From Nectonema munidae (taxonomy: Eukaryota; Nematomorpha; Nectonematoida; Nectonematidae): a stretch of DNA of 64,000 nucleotides. Under the pieces are notes generated by a model, which was not told the origin of the DNA, did no database searches, and was given only the letters and a program-made list of their open reading frames with translations. Shown here piece after piece: positions 36,511 to 48,730 of this stretch. The stretch spans positions 62,001-126,000 of the forward strand of contig JAUIRK010000172.1 in NCBI GenBank assembly GCA_030549495.1. The letters run 5' to 3'. The stretch's first letter is position 1, and every line of letters starts with the position of its first letter. A program made the position numbers and the translations under genes.

Positions 36511-36916
36511 GTTATAAATGATTACTTTTCATTTTAGACTTCAAAGCGATAGGAGTTGCTGGTATCTAATAGAATTTAGGAGTCGAGTTCTAATTTTTCT
36601 ACGTTTTTAAAAATATTTTTTTAAGTATTTAAATAATGAAAAAAATTAATTTTTGTAAGCCTATGGACTGGCCTTTCTTTAGTCGAAGTAAGAGCTAGCT
36701 TTAAATATTTTTAAGGATCGGAGTTGAATTTTTGTGTCGGTGTTGGACATCCTCACTCTGACTTCGAAACCGTGAGTGCAGTTCCTGGCTATGCCGCTTT
36801 ATTTGAAACAAAAAATGTATCTTTAAATTTGAAATAAACTTTTTTCGCCTTAACTAACTCTTTTTACATAATTTTTTTTGCATTTATAGAATTGTATAAA
36901 AATTAGTCATCGCGGA

Positions 36917-37363
36917 ATGTCTGCTTCGTGCATCGGAGTTTTAGCAAGAGATAATCATCCCTTAATCATAAAAGTTGCTAATAAGTGTGATGAATTGAAT
37001 TTAAATCTTCTTTTGTATGCTCACATTGACATCATTGAACAGAAGCTGGCACAAGAAAAAATGAGTGTAAAAGAATGTCAAGAATTTTATTCTTCATCCG
37101 TTTCAGCTTTGGATGAAGAGTTTAGCGTGTTTTCCTATGTAAGCAACACCAAGACCAAGTTTATATTAATCTTTGAGAATCGAGACATCGTCGCAAATCC
37201 TGACAAAAGCACCAACTTCAGAGCCTTATTCAAAAGTCTCTCTGATGAATACACTAATCTTTGCTTGAATCCCTTTTATCAAATCGGTGAACCAATTTCA
37301 TCCACCAAGTTTTCCAATCTTTTACAAAACAACTTGAAAAAAGTCATACCTCCTATTCAGTGA
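36917..37363 (+). CDS. TRAPPC2L: TRAPPC2L-like TRAPP complex subunit
   Basis: 148 codons in one exon against 140 residues in human TRAPPC2L. Family features in order: SCIGVLARDNHPLIIKV at the N-terminus, LLYAHIDIIEQKL, FSVFSYVSNTKTKFILIFEN in the longin/sedlin-like fold, then LFKSLSDEYTNLCLNPFY and the I-S-STKFSNLL end. The known role is as a small longin-fold subunit of the TRAPP tethering complex (ER-Golgi and Golgi traffic). The ATG at 36917 follows tcgcgga and is the only Met before the conserved start of the domain. The frame is intact. Confidence 0.92.
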   Translation: MSASCIGVLARDNHPLIIKVANKCDELNLNLLLYAHIDIIEQKLAQEKMSVKECQEFYSSSVSALDEEFSVFSYVSNTKTKFILIFENRDIVANPDKSTNFRALFKSLSDEYTNLCLNPFYQIGEPISSTKFSNLLQNNLKKVIPPIQ

Positions 37364-39060
37364 TTTATACTTTGGTCAAAAGTAATCCTTAACAAAGCTC
37401 GCAATTCCTACCTCCTGCACTTCACACGTTGTCAAGATATCGGAAGTTAGATTTCATATCACTTGACTTCTTTCTTCATACTTTCCCTTGCAATACAAGG
37501 AATAATCTCTACTCTCTATAAAAGATAGGCGAAGAAGTCTTTCATTAAATAGTTTTCAGTACTCTACCTCATCTTATTCGAATGGATTATTTTATTGAAG
37601 ACTATTGTATTCCGTGATATATTTTCACATCTCCAGAACTATGCTAATTCTGCAGTTATAAGCTTTTTTCCAGACAAAATGGATAAATCTAGGTACTTTT
37701 TGGTTTTTTATTTTCATTTAATAAATTTTTCTATTTTTTATTATGCCTCTTTAACCAGATTCTTAATGAACCAATTTTTTTTAGCTGTCGAAAAAAATCG
37801 TTGATTTCAAATGCGTCTTTTAAAACCATAGTAAAATAATATCCTTGGTAAACCGAATCTTTTTCATTTTGAAAACTGGTTATTTATCTAATTTGAAGTA
37901 CTTACGAATATGGCTATATAATTATCCCTCATTAAATACGTTCATAAGGCAGGTTACTAGTCATCAAATTGATGAAGAAGTATATATAAAGTATAAACCT
38001 TGATGCATCTGAAACAATGGAAAATATAATAACCGGGAGAATATCATTCTTGAAAATAGAACTTTTGAAGATTCACAAAGCGGCGATGAACAGATTTTTA
38101 TAAACTTTAAACTTAGCCGAGTAAAATTTGTTGTTGGATTTTGGTTCAAAATTGAAAATGAGTTCTCATTTGAAAGTGAAAAGTACAGTTTTTCTAACTA
38201 AAAGACTGTAAGTTTTGATGCCGAAAAAATAGAATAATTAGTATAGATGTAAAGAATAAAAATTTCATTATATTAGAAGTAAAAAAAGATATCAGCAAGT
38301 TATTTCCATCAATGAAAAACAATTGTCGTTTTTACTCATTGTTCCAATCCAATAAACTTTTGAAAAACACTTTTTTGGGGTACTATTGAGGAATGGAGTG
38401 GTAAATGATTAAATTAAGTGAGGGAGTTTATTTAGGCAATTTAAACTTTATTCGAAATAATTTATTTCCAAAAAATTCAGAACCTTTAATTGCTCGACTT
38501 ACAGACTTAGAGACCTCTACTTCGTTTATCACGTTGTTTACGTAAAGTAGCTCACAACACTAATTGCTACAGTTAAAGTACACAAACGCGCTTCATACCT
38601 CACTGCTTTCTACCATTACGATGCCAGGGGCGCTGTAAATGCACGTTAATTCAATTATTGAGATGCCGCTAAGGAAATTGAGCAAAAGTCTTATTTTTGA
38701 GACTTGATTCGTGATGCCTGTTTGCTCGCCTCAATTCTACAAAGGTTACGTCGTTGTTACAAATTCCTTTCTCCTGGTAAACTCGTTTTCTCTTATTTTA
38801 TTTATCTTATAAAGTATACTATTAGTATAAATATATAATCTACCTTTTGAAGTTCAAGGTGATATAATAAGAAGAATCAAGATGGAAAATAAAGGTTAAA
38901 CGACGAAATTCCAAATGACAATAAAACTAATTTTTTTCTCATTCGTAAAATTTTGATAATCTAATCTTTAAAATATCATGAAGTTTCATATCTAATAAAT
39001 AATTAAATGAAATTAAAAAATTTTAAAAACTTAAACCTTTTCACATACCAGAGTCTAGAT
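37364..39060. other. Intergenic DNA downstream of TRAPPC2L
   Basis: No gene is recognised. It is AT-rich with a slightly more GC-rich patch near 38.5-38.7 kb, which is unassigned. Several AATAAA words are present, none clearly the TRAPPC2L signal. Confidence 0.4.
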
Positions 39061-40899
39061 CAGTGTTTCTCAACGTGGTCCATGTGGACCCGCAAATTCA
39101 AATTTCGACTGAAAAAATGATATATTATGGTAAGAAGTCCAGTTATGTGTGATTCTTATCTTTATATCTTGTTGAATTAGGTTTGATAATAAAAGTGATT
39201 ATTATCTTTAATTTCTTTATCTGCATTCAAAAAATCGAAACAGACTAAATATTGTTGATAGAGATTTAAGATTGTCATTGACTTCATTGCAACCTGACAT
39301 ATCAAATTTAGCCTTGAAGCATCAAGTTCCACTCTTACACTAAACAGCGTATTTTTTCGAATAAAAATGGTCACTTTTTGACTTTTTTTTTAATAAAATT
39401 TTATTAATTTTTAAAAGATGAGCAGAGTTAAAAGTATATACTATAAAATTAATTGACTAAACAAAAAATTTTAACTTCTTACTTAATCTTATATTTTTGA
39501 AAAATACAATTGGTAGCAATAAAAAACAAGGGGCCGCCAAAAAAAATCAAACATAAAAATCAGGGATCCCCAAACGAAACTAATAACATTGCAATTATGG
39601 AATTAAAAATGGAACGCAAAATCTACAGATATGATTTAGTAATACCAAAATTTAATCTTTTATAACATCAACGTCGAATGTAAATTTGATCAAAAAATTT
39701 CAGTTAAAAAATGTATGTGAATGGTGCAAAAAATTGTAGTGTATTTATATTATATTCAAAAAATTAGGGTCGCTTTTGTCACGGGAAAGAGAGTATGGAA
39801 ACTATTTGATCTTATTGGTTAAAATTTTTTGGATTATTTGTTTTAACCATCAAATTGTTCAAGAATCGAAGCAATTATTCCATGTATCAAGATTATTTTC
39901 CTTCAGAGGAAATATATAATATAATGATACGAACAACACATGTATAATAATAATTTATTTTTAGAGCGAAAAAACAAAGGTTTTTTATATGTTCAAATTG
40001 AGTAGGAAAATACTAAACATAAACTTTCCAATATTAACTGTATATTTAAGAAAAAATTTAATAAAGGGATGCAAAGGTAGGATTAGGCATAGACATCAAA
40101 TTCACAAAAAAAATCTGAACAGCAAATGAAACACCAAGGAAAACAAAGTATTGATTACAGTACAAAGCCAGCCTTCACAGGTTTTTATAGGTGGCCGTAA
40201 ATATTTGCGGCGTCCACGTCTATGTGTGTCAAGGCATACCAACGGGGAATATGTTGTGGGACTTGAATTAATCCCAGTAGCCTATTTTTTAAATAACACA
40301 GCTGTTCCATTAACTACTTCGTACTTCAAGTAAACTTGATTCTCATCCATTCAACAATTTTGGTAGAGATAGCTCTCTAGTTTATTGTACTGAGGTTCCG
40401 TCATCACGTATTTTCTAAAAATTAAATTTAGATGATTTTGAATAAAAAATTTAAGTTTCTTACGTGAGGAGGTATAGATGGTAGAATTTGTACTTGGTGT
40501 CTTAGATTGTCCATCCAACATGATCGACGTGTGCGCATCTGAAAGATTTTATACGAGGTGTCGGTCTCCTACATTTGTAGGATTTAAGCAATATTCGCAG
40601 CTATTCATCAATTGTTCCTCGCAGGTAATTAAATAAAAGGTGTTATACACAGCTGGAGTTCGATGGAAAGAAAAACAAGTCATTAAAGATGTTATAAACT
40701 AAAGTTGCTTCAACTTTATCTGCGGTTTTTGAAAAGACCTTGAGGAAGACTTTAAGAAATCCAGAATTTATATTGATTTAAGCCGCTGCGATTCTGATTA
40801 TCCTGGTGATTCTAAAATCAGAAAATAAATGTATTAACTCATAATAGACTAGTTGTACATCTTGAACAATTAGAACCGTGCACGTCAGATTTATCAAGC

Positions 40900-43800
40900 T
40901 TTATTAGTGAAGTCTTATAAGACCTGACCGAAAATGGAATAGGAAATGGGAAAAAGAATATCTTTTGATCTAATACTGTTTGCAATTGATAATTTGAATT
41001 TTCAGGAATGTCAGGTTTAAGTAGTAAAAAATTTCGGACTTTCTAGGGTTAAGGGAGTAATAAGAGTTCCATCAATGGGAAGTCTTGTGAGAGTGTATGC
41101 TGAATGTGCAGGAATCAAAGATTGTACATTGTACAACCTTTTGCCCGAGAGCATCTGTCCAGGAATTGGAAAAGTACTTTAATGAAAATATATGGTGGTT
41201 TAAATGCGAGAGGCGTGATAACAAGGGCTTAATGAAGTGATTGTGGAATGAACTATAGAGAGAGTTGTTGAGGGCGAGTCGAATATGAAGGAGTTTCCTC
41301 ACTCAAAAAGAGTAAGCATTTATTGAACTATAAAATAGGATGAGGCGAAGAAGCAAGTTTTTAAAAGTGTTGACTGGCTAAGCTGAAGATGGGCCAGCAT
41401 AAGCATACAAAAAGAGTAAACTACTTGAGGAGTAAATTGGGTGAAGTCTTCGAAAAGAATGATAATTCCAAAAACCTAGGCTTCGTTAGAATGTAGCTAT
41501 CCTTCAATTTTTCCCACTCTGTTAGTAGAGTCGAAAGTGTTAATAATCTTAACCACATAGTAGCAAAGAATGAAATTGCCACGTGAATTTTAAGTTCTTT
41601 AAAAAGTTCAAACGCAATGACACCATGATACTGAATTCAAAAGACTGATGGTGATCCTTCGGTGCATCATTTAGAGTTAAAGGGAGTTGATAAATTCTTT
41701 ATGAGGTTTGGATGTGGATACTAAATGATTTCAATACAAATTAATGAATTTAACAGAAAAGACTGATAACAAATGTTGTGATTTCCTTTGCCTCCGGCAA
41801 ATACAACAGCAGTGTCGGTTGCGCAGATGGGAATTAATTGTCAATAGTGTATTTATGGAGCATGTATAAATAGGAGTGAGTCATTCAGTCTATTAGTTGT
41901 TGATCCTCCTACTATTGTATCTGCAACAGGATTTGCATCATCTATATTAAGAACACATTTCTCCTAGTAAAGCACTTTTTTTAGAAGTCAATCCGACTAA
42001 TCTATCATTATGTGGCCTAATTGACTTTAACCTCTGATGAAAAGTCAGTATCAATGATCGATGAATCGGTAGTTATTAACTCTAAAGCACCATTATTTAA
42101 TTTAATACCTGTTTTAGAATCTTGGTAAGGATTGTAGGGTCCTTGAGTCAAGAATGCAGAATTTGGAAAAATTATGATTAATTAGAAACGATTCTTTGTA
42201 ACCTGCAGGTTTATTATGGTTTACATTCTGTTCACAAAATGACGACATGGATATCGAGTCGAAGCTGAGCAAGTTCTAGAGAGTTGTATTCTCAATCATG
42301 TCAGGAATGCGTTCTTTCAGATCTGTAATAACCAGTTCGACGTTGTCAATTGCATCAATGTTCAGGGAGTACGGATATTTTATTAGTTTGATATAATAAG
42401 TATGGTCGGGGACTTTCATGTCCATGATGGGGAGGAGTTGTCTATGAAACTTGGGTATTCAGAAACGAGACAAAATTGGTAAGTGGAACTATTACCCCGT
42501 GATACAATACGATGGTAATAGTAATAATGTGCAAAGACACCATATCTGTTTGTTAAAGAAGCGAGCAAGGCGAATAACATGGAATCAAAGCTAAAAGAAT
42601 AGAATAACTCGATATTTGTGAAGATTATAGATAGGCAAGAGATATGATATTTGTGGAGTAAAGTCAGCGTTTTCCAGAGCCACATGATTCGTTTATATAG
42701 TTCTAACTCTATTAAAGAGTGTATCAAATAGATAATTTGATCTGGTTAATACCAGTGTGACTCGCTTCAAAGTCTGTATGACCTGTCATCCTTCCAAAAT
42801 AAATATTTCAATTATTCAAATTGTTTTTTGAAGTTTCTGAGGGCTTGAACTGCTATCCTATCTTTTCACAGGTGTTATGAAATCTTTTTATAAAGATTTT
42901 GTTCTTTTCTTGCCAAATGCTATTTTTCAAATAAGAGACCACGACAATTTGTTTATGGCCTTCGCCTAGTAATTGGGCGTCTAATCCGCTTTCGTAAGGC
43001 ACAAGTTTTAGTAATGACGAGGTAAGCAAAGTCCACCCCTTCTGGCTCATGCCTTCAAACCAATTTGACTAGTATAATTGACCGAACGGGTAATTAAACA
43101 AAGTGGATGATTGCAAATTTTTGGGCGGATAATATGGATTGAGTATTAGTTGAGTTGGTCAATGCCATTAAGTGACTCTGTGTGTATATTCTGAGTAATC
43201 CAAAAGTATCGTCCAGTTGTGTAAACAATAGAGTCGTTAGTTCATCGCTCATAGATAAACATCACCGCGACCAATCAATGGAGATAAAGAAGTAGGAGAA
43301 ATAGTTGTTTGTGACTCCTTTGATTGAATTGATCTAAACCAACGAGTAGAGGTGATAAAGTCCATCGTCATCGTTTGATTGGCGAACAGATTTGATTGAA
43401 ACTTGATATAAGCGTTGATTATAGGAAGTCTTGCAAAACCCCCTTGCTTTTATCCATTTAAACTTTCTTTCTTTGAAGATCAAGGATATAGAGAGAGATC
43501 TTTTGGATAAAAAGAATCACACAGACTTGACGGATGCTGGTGTTTTAGTCAAGTATTCTATATTGAGTCTTTTAGATGCAAGAGGTCTTCGAGGAAATTT
43601 TCGTTTTTAAAAGGCCGAGTAGTTGAACATATTATATTCCCGAGGTCAGCTATCCACAAAAGGAGGCATTGTCTGTTAGTAATTCCGATTGTTCAATTGA
43701 ATAATAATCAAAATTTTGTTCTAAATCTTTATTGTTGAAGAAAAAACTAGTTAAGCTAAAAAACCTAGTTAAACTGATTTAGTGTCAACATCCGTTAGAG

Positions 43801-43950
43801 GTCAACCGGGAGTTCTTGAAGTTTGGTTATGGCGGGCAAGACGAATTTTTAGTATAGTAATTCTTTAAGAAGGACCTAGCGAATTGATTTCGAATCTAGT
43901 TTGCTCTTTCTATATCCACAGAATAATGAGGGCGCAGACGATATGAAGTA
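40900..43950 (-). pseudogene. Endogenous viral fossil: mononegavirus-like L (polymerase) gene
   Basis: The minus strand shows several separate stretches resembling the RNA-dependent RNA polymerase of non-segmented negative-strand RNA viruses (rhabdovirus-like). They come in the order expected for an L gene read from about 43.95 kb downward: a KERE-type basic block near 43.45 kb, a helical stretch near 43.2 kb, and the palm-domain QKGWTLLT region at about 43.0 kb. Further coding-like stretches of uncertain identity continue to about 40.9 kb. No nucleoprotein, glycoprotein or flanking repeat of viral origin was recognised. The copy is old and broken in well over ten places, a fossil. Only L-like parts are seen, and the outer limits are approximate. 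Confidence 0.6.
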
Positions 43951-44449
43951 GATAGGCGGGAATGTTAAGAGCTTTTTCATTACAGGGAACTTTAGATATA
44001 GAAAAACCTAGGAGTTGAAGTTAAATTTTGGGAGGAAATTTAAGAGATTACTTCTAGGAAATTTGAGGATTTCTGAAGAGATGTAGCTTGATCTTCGTAT
44101 TTTGCATGATAACACGCTTCCCAATATCTAAACTTATCAATTTTTTTAGATTATTTTTCATATTGAGTGGAAATTCAATCGATTACAAAAGAAATATAAG
44201 TATAAAAATTAATAAAAATTTTTAGTTTGATTAATCGAGATTGACTTTACATAATTTTTAGGTTATGTTGTGGCAGGGAGTTATGCCTGCCAATACATTT
44301 TCTTCACCGTGAATGTGATTTTCTATAAAATACAGTGAAAATGTATCGTTTCTGGATTAATTTTTATGTGAATTAAATTTTACTCTTCTTTCATCATTTT
44401 TAATTTTTTTTATTGATAACATCGAATAATGGGCCTCAATGGGCTTTAC

Positions 44450-44746
44450 GGTGTACCTCTTAGCTTAACAGTTGACGGTCAGGAGTTCGATCCCCAAGGC
44501 TCTCAACTTTTAAAAACAAATTCACAAAAACTGTGATTAACCATCTTAATCCATTAAGTACCATAGAAATCAGACGATATTTAAAAAAACGCAGACGATT
44601 TATATTCAAAGTAATTGAAAAAAGCAGACGAAGCTGAAATTACTTATGTTCCCAAATGGGAACATTGGGACTTAATGGGTTAAGCATAATGCGTGCATAT
44701 AGCCTTACGGCTGAAAGTGTTTGATATCTCCAACCAACCAACCAAC
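44450..44746 (+). repeat. tRNA-derived SINE, copy 2, split by a TTAA MITE
   Basis: The head at 44450-44515 has a box A-like TAGCTTAACAGTTG and a box B-like AGTTCGATCCC. The body then runs AAAACAAATTCACAAAAACT and, after the inserted MITE, GCATAATGCGTGCATATAGC. It ends in a short CCAA microsatellite tail (about 44731-44746). The order matches copy 1 at 5405-5550. Without the MITE it is about 160 bp. A pol III type internal promoter plus a simple-repeat tail supports SINE status. Confidence 0.65.
44546..44683. mobile_element. TTAA-flanked short MITE (piggyBac-like), copy 2, inside the SINE
   Basis: TTAA at 44546-44549 and 44680-44683. The tips TTAATCCATTAAGTACCAT and, from the right, TTAACCCATTAAGTCCCAAT match the family seen at 3356-3494, with the same interior CAGACGA words. 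The SINE sequence resumes directly after it. Confidence 0.75.
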
Positions 44747-44989
44747 ATATAAGAATCATTATATCTACTCGATTAGAAAATATTGGTTTGTATTGTAGTT
44801 TAATAACTTTAGAAATAAAATGGTTTCTAAAAGATCTTTCATCGTTAAAATAAGGCAGAACTGGGAAACAGTTTTGAGATGAGGCCCGAATTGAAGTCTA
44901 TCTAAGGTTTAGCGAGCCACAATAATACTCGGTTCTATGAAAATTTTGAAAGCACGGTATTAAATAGCCAATGCCTCCTATGTCTCATT

Positions 44990-45466
44990 CGATGTATTAA
45001 TGAATCTCATTACAAGAAAATTTGCTCAGAAATTTTAAATTCACTCACTGAATTAGAGTCGGCACTTCAATTTTACTTTCCATTACTTGATAAGGATAAA
45101 CATGAATGGGTAATAAATCCATTTGCGATTAGCATTGTATCTAATTTGACAATTGCAGAAGAGAAAAAACTAATTGATTTGAGAAATGACAGATTTTATA
45201 AATCAATATTAACTGACATGAACTTAGATGAGTTTTGGCTCACCGTGAAAAAGGCTTTTCCATTAATTAGCTTGAAAGCAATCAAAATTTTGTTACCATT
45301 TTCGTCTTCATGGTTTTGTGAAATTGGCTTTTCGGCATTAACCGAAATCAAATCCAAAAAGCGAGAAAGACTTCCCGGAATTGATGATGAAATACGAGTT
45401 TGCTTGTCTTTGGACCCACGATGGAATTTAATTTGTTCTCGAAAGCAAGCTCATTTGTCACACTGA
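44990..45466 (+). pseudogene. hAT transposase C-terminal remnant (ZBED5/SCAND3-like)
   Basis: An open stretch from about 45030 runs into the frame ending at 45466. It has LTELESALQFYFPLLDKDKH, then NPFAISIVSNLTIAEEKKLI and FWLTVKKAFPLISLKAIKIL. The hAT dimerisation block follows (SSSWFCEIGFSALTEIKSKK, then RLPGIDDEIRVCLS), and the usual KQAHLSH end. This is the C-terminal third of a ZBED5/SCAND3-type (Charlie group) transposase. The upstream catalytic region is not recognisable, so it is dead. Confidence 0.8.
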
Positions 45467-45677
45467 ATAAAATTTTATTGTTGTTGTTGTTGCTTGTTCG
45501 CCCGGTTTCCTTCTGTTGCTACTTTAATCGTAATGTTTAATGGATTACAAGGCTACTGTTAATTATAATACTTCATTTAATAGTTTTTTTGAAATATTTG
45601 CTTGCTGGTGTCGCGGAATTTTTCTATCTAAAGAGTGTGTCGCGGCTCAAAAAAGTTAGGGAAACACTGCTCTAGAG

Positions 45678-46120
45678 TATACTCGCACAAAAAATGGTGA
45701 GCAATTTCTTTTGTATGATTCTGGACCAACAAATCAAAGAATTTTAATCTTTGATTCCGAAAAAAGTGTTTCGTATCTACAAAAATTTGAAGATCACATG
45801 GGATATTTAGTGTCACACCTAATCTGTTTTGCCAAGTGTACAACATGCTTTTATAGGTGGTCGCGCCGTAACAGCTTTGTATTGCTTATTGCCAGACAAA
45901 TCTGAGGAAACCTATACATTTTTACTGGAGAAAGTACAAGGCTTCAACAACAATCTACATCCTAGAAGTATAATGATAGATTATGAAAAAGCTATGATTA
46001 ACGCATCACAACTGTTTTCCCTATGAAGAAATTAAAGGGTGTTTTTTCCACATTAATCAAAATATATACAAAACAAAAAAATTCAGGAAGTTGGACTTTC
46101 ACATTTGTATAATAATAATG
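45678..46120 (+). pseudogene. MULE transposase fragment with a FLYWCH-like start
   Basis: Pieces in different frames give YTRTKNGEQFLLYDSG (FLYWCH-like), then HAFIGGRAVTALYCLLPDKS, EETYTFLLEKVQ and HPRSIMIDYEKAMINA (the MULE DDE-domain region with its DYEKA motif), then a GCFFHINQNIY piece. At least two frame shifts are visible. It abuts the right flank of the hAT tip at 45669, so its 5' part may have been cut off by that insertion. Confidence 0.7.
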
Positions 46121-46498
46121 TTGACTTTTCTTACCTTCGCAGGACAGAGTGGGAGTTTTACGTCAACAGAAATTTTTGAATCAAAAAAAGTATATGAAAG
46201 TCACTTAAAAATATAAATGTATTTTTCAATTATTTTGTCTAGTATTTTTGTAACTATTTTACAAAAAAAAAGTTACAAACTATTATTATTTTTTGAAAAA
46301 TTATAAAGTAATTCAACGCATTAGAAAAAATTCAAATTTGAAAAGTGAGCTTTATTTACATTCTAAAAGTGTTCTAAAAATATTCAAGTACACGAAATTT
46401 AATTACAAGAACCACGAAGTTACACGAAACAAAATAGATATTGTGAAAAATATATCATATAAAATGTAAGAATAAGGCACGAAGTCAATAATAATTTA

Positions 46499-48214
46499 GA
46501 CATTCTGACATTCAGGACAAATGAGTATAGTGTGATTTTTACAAATAGATCTTGAACATTTTTGACACTTTCTGGTTCCTCTCTTTCTGGGATGACAATT
46601 AGAAACAAAACAGTATCCTCTTCGGGTTGTTGTTGGAGCAATTTCAGTCGTTCTTGTGAACCCATAAAAAGAGGGAAGATTCTTAGTAATCAAGAGAGTA
46701 GATGCGTTCTCGCACCTAATTCTCATTGACTTTTCAGTTAGACTTAGCGCTAAATTTCTAATAAAATACTTTCTACCACCTCTGGAAGTACTTGCGTACA
46801 AATCAGGCATGTTGGCTTTGACTATAATCCAACAATTACTTGCTACCATATCGAGAAAATTTGTGAAAATAGTCATAGGCCATCTTCTTGAGGCTCTGTA
46901 ACAAGTAAAACTACGAACCGTCCTGTTGAAAGTATCAACACCGCCTTTATAACTATTGTAGTGTTTGAGGCTTTTTTTTTATTACCTAGTGTGTCTATCT
47001 TTGAAATATGCTGACTGGACATTATATAAACAGGCTTGAAATTTTTTTTGCATGTTTTTCTGGAATGTATATAGTCAGCGAAGCATATTCAGTATACAAA
47101 AATTTACTTTCCATTTCTACAAGGTTTAGACCTTTAAGTGTGCAGGACGTAATAAATACGGAACAAACCTTCTATTACTTCTGACCGTTCCACAAATTGT
47201 CAACCTTTGAGATTTAGCCCATATACAGAGTTCATATGTCATAAAAACCGATCAACATAAACTCCACAACCACTAGGTACTTTCGATTTTTCAACTAACC
47301 TTTTGACTATGTTTGCTGGTTTGAAATACTCTTTATCAGATAAACCTGTTACATACACTTCACTGGCCAAAACATAACTTCTTGAATCATTACAGTGATA
47401 GACCTTCATCCCGTATCTTCCTGGTTTTGAAGGATCATACACTTTTATTGGAGATCTTCCCCGATACTTAACTAACTGTTCATCAATTGTTATATAATCT
47501 GTTGGGCACCAATACTTGACACAACTACTAACGATCTCATCATGTAAGTATCTAATTGGACTCAATTTGTCTAATGGATTCCTATCTTTTTTCAAGTCAA
47601 AGCGTATGAAACAGTTTATGAATATAAACATGTCTCTGCTTATGGCAGGTTTCAAAAAAGGCTCGCCATTTTTGTCAGAAAATAAATATTTTAGATCAAT
47701 TTGTTGATTTTTGGACTGCCCAATGTGAAAAATACATCCAAAATAGGCAAGCATATCTTCTATCGAAAATTTGAGAGCGCAATAACGCAAATTTTCAAAA
47801 AAGTTGGCTCAAACTAAAAAAATTATAATTAGAGAAAACAGGGATAAAAAATTAAGTTACCTGTAATTTTCATCAATTTTAGCTTTAGTACACTCGTATA
47901 TGTGATGTATCAGGCTTTGAGTAAAAAAAAGGGAGAATACATCTAATGAGTTTGTCAAATGTTTTGCATCTCCTTTGGGACCAGGTGAAAATGAAGCAAT
48001 ATTACGAGTATTGACACCAGGACTCCTTCCACGAGTATCTCTATAAGGCTCCCATGAGTACTTTGTCATATCGAGAGCTATAAGATCGTCTCCTTCTCTT
48101 TCACTATCACTTTCACTACTGCTTCTACAAACCGTTTCATATTCACTCAAAGAGTAAACATCGGATGCAACGCTTTCCCCAGCAAAACTTTCAGAATCAC
48201 TGTTTGTAGAACTC
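46499..48214 (-). pseudogene. Broken piggyBac transposase 1
   Basis: A probable start at MSSTNSDSESFAGE (about 48214) is followed by an acidic serine-rich N-terminus and SLDVFSLFFTQSLIHHIYE. A frame change near 47.8 kb leads into the DDE region (LAYFGCIFHIGQSKN, SPIRYLHDEIVSSC, DYITIDEQLVKYRGRSPIKV with the catalytic Asp of ITIDEQ, then GCGVYVDRF). A decayed 360-bp stretch follows, then YKGGVDTFNRTV, SRRWPMTIFTNFLDMV and a C-terminal cysteine-rich zinc-binding domain (CQKCSRSICKNH, CPEC). At least three breaks are present. Terminal repeats with TTAA were not found. Confidence 0.8.
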
Positions 48215-48514
48215 ATAAATTGAAGAGAGTAATAATCAGAACGAAAGAACAACAATAAAATTGAAAAGAGTAGTTGAAGAGAAGATGATTTAGAAAAGAT
48301 AAAATAAACAACGTTCAACTCAAGAAGATGTAAAGGATAGATTTTATGTGCAAAGACGGTAGTTTTTCAAAGATATGAAATGAATCCAATAAATGATAAG
48401 TGTGCCTTATAAAGAATAAGCGCGGAATAAACTATGGTTCAAGGGTATTGATTACATTCAGTAACATGAACCTCACTCATATAAATAAAATTACAGAGTA
48501 AGAAGTACATCTAT

Positions 48515-48600
48515 CATACACATAAACAATAAAGTATGTGGTAGATACGCACAAAATCATACACATAAACAATAAAGTATGTGAAAGATACGCACAAATT
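48515..48600. repeat. 43-bp tandem duplication
   Basis: CATACACATAAACAATAAAG at 48515 recurs at 48558, two units with two or three differences. It lies just upstream of piggyBac transposase 1 (which reads leftward) and might be part of its 5' end. Confidence 0.75.
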
Positions 48601-48730
48601 GTAAATCATTTGTTATGTGTGGATAAATACTTAGATTTCTGTGCGAAGGGATTACGAAAAAGTTTATAATATCTATCACAAGAGAATTATCATGCCACCT
48701 AAATTTTGTGTATGTGTACAGAATACGTGC

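Larger units (their letters stand above)
39061..45669. mobile_element. Candidate large or composite hAT element bounded by CAGTG termini
   Basis: The left tip CAGTGTTTCTCAACGTGG starts at 39061. The right tip at 45669 reads inward as CAGTGTTTCCCTAACTTTTT. The flanks are gtctagat (39053-39060) and ctctagag (45670-45677), which share the central TCTAGA, a common hAT target core, but do not match at the outer bases. A hAT transposase remnant in plus orientation ends about 200 bp before the right tip. The interior also holds a virus-derived sequence and a SINE, so this would be a nested composite. The two tips could also belong to separate copies of one family. Confidence 0.4.

Noticed and set aside
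40151-40333. A 60-codon frame with GGRK residues resembling part of the MULE fragment at 45.8 kb
   Set aside because: The match is limited to three or four residues and neighbouring sequence does not follow the MULE order.
44450-44515. A tRNA gene
   Set aside because: Box A and B words are present but too close together, and no complete cloverleaf forms. The same head with the same body at 5.4 kb indicates a SINE.
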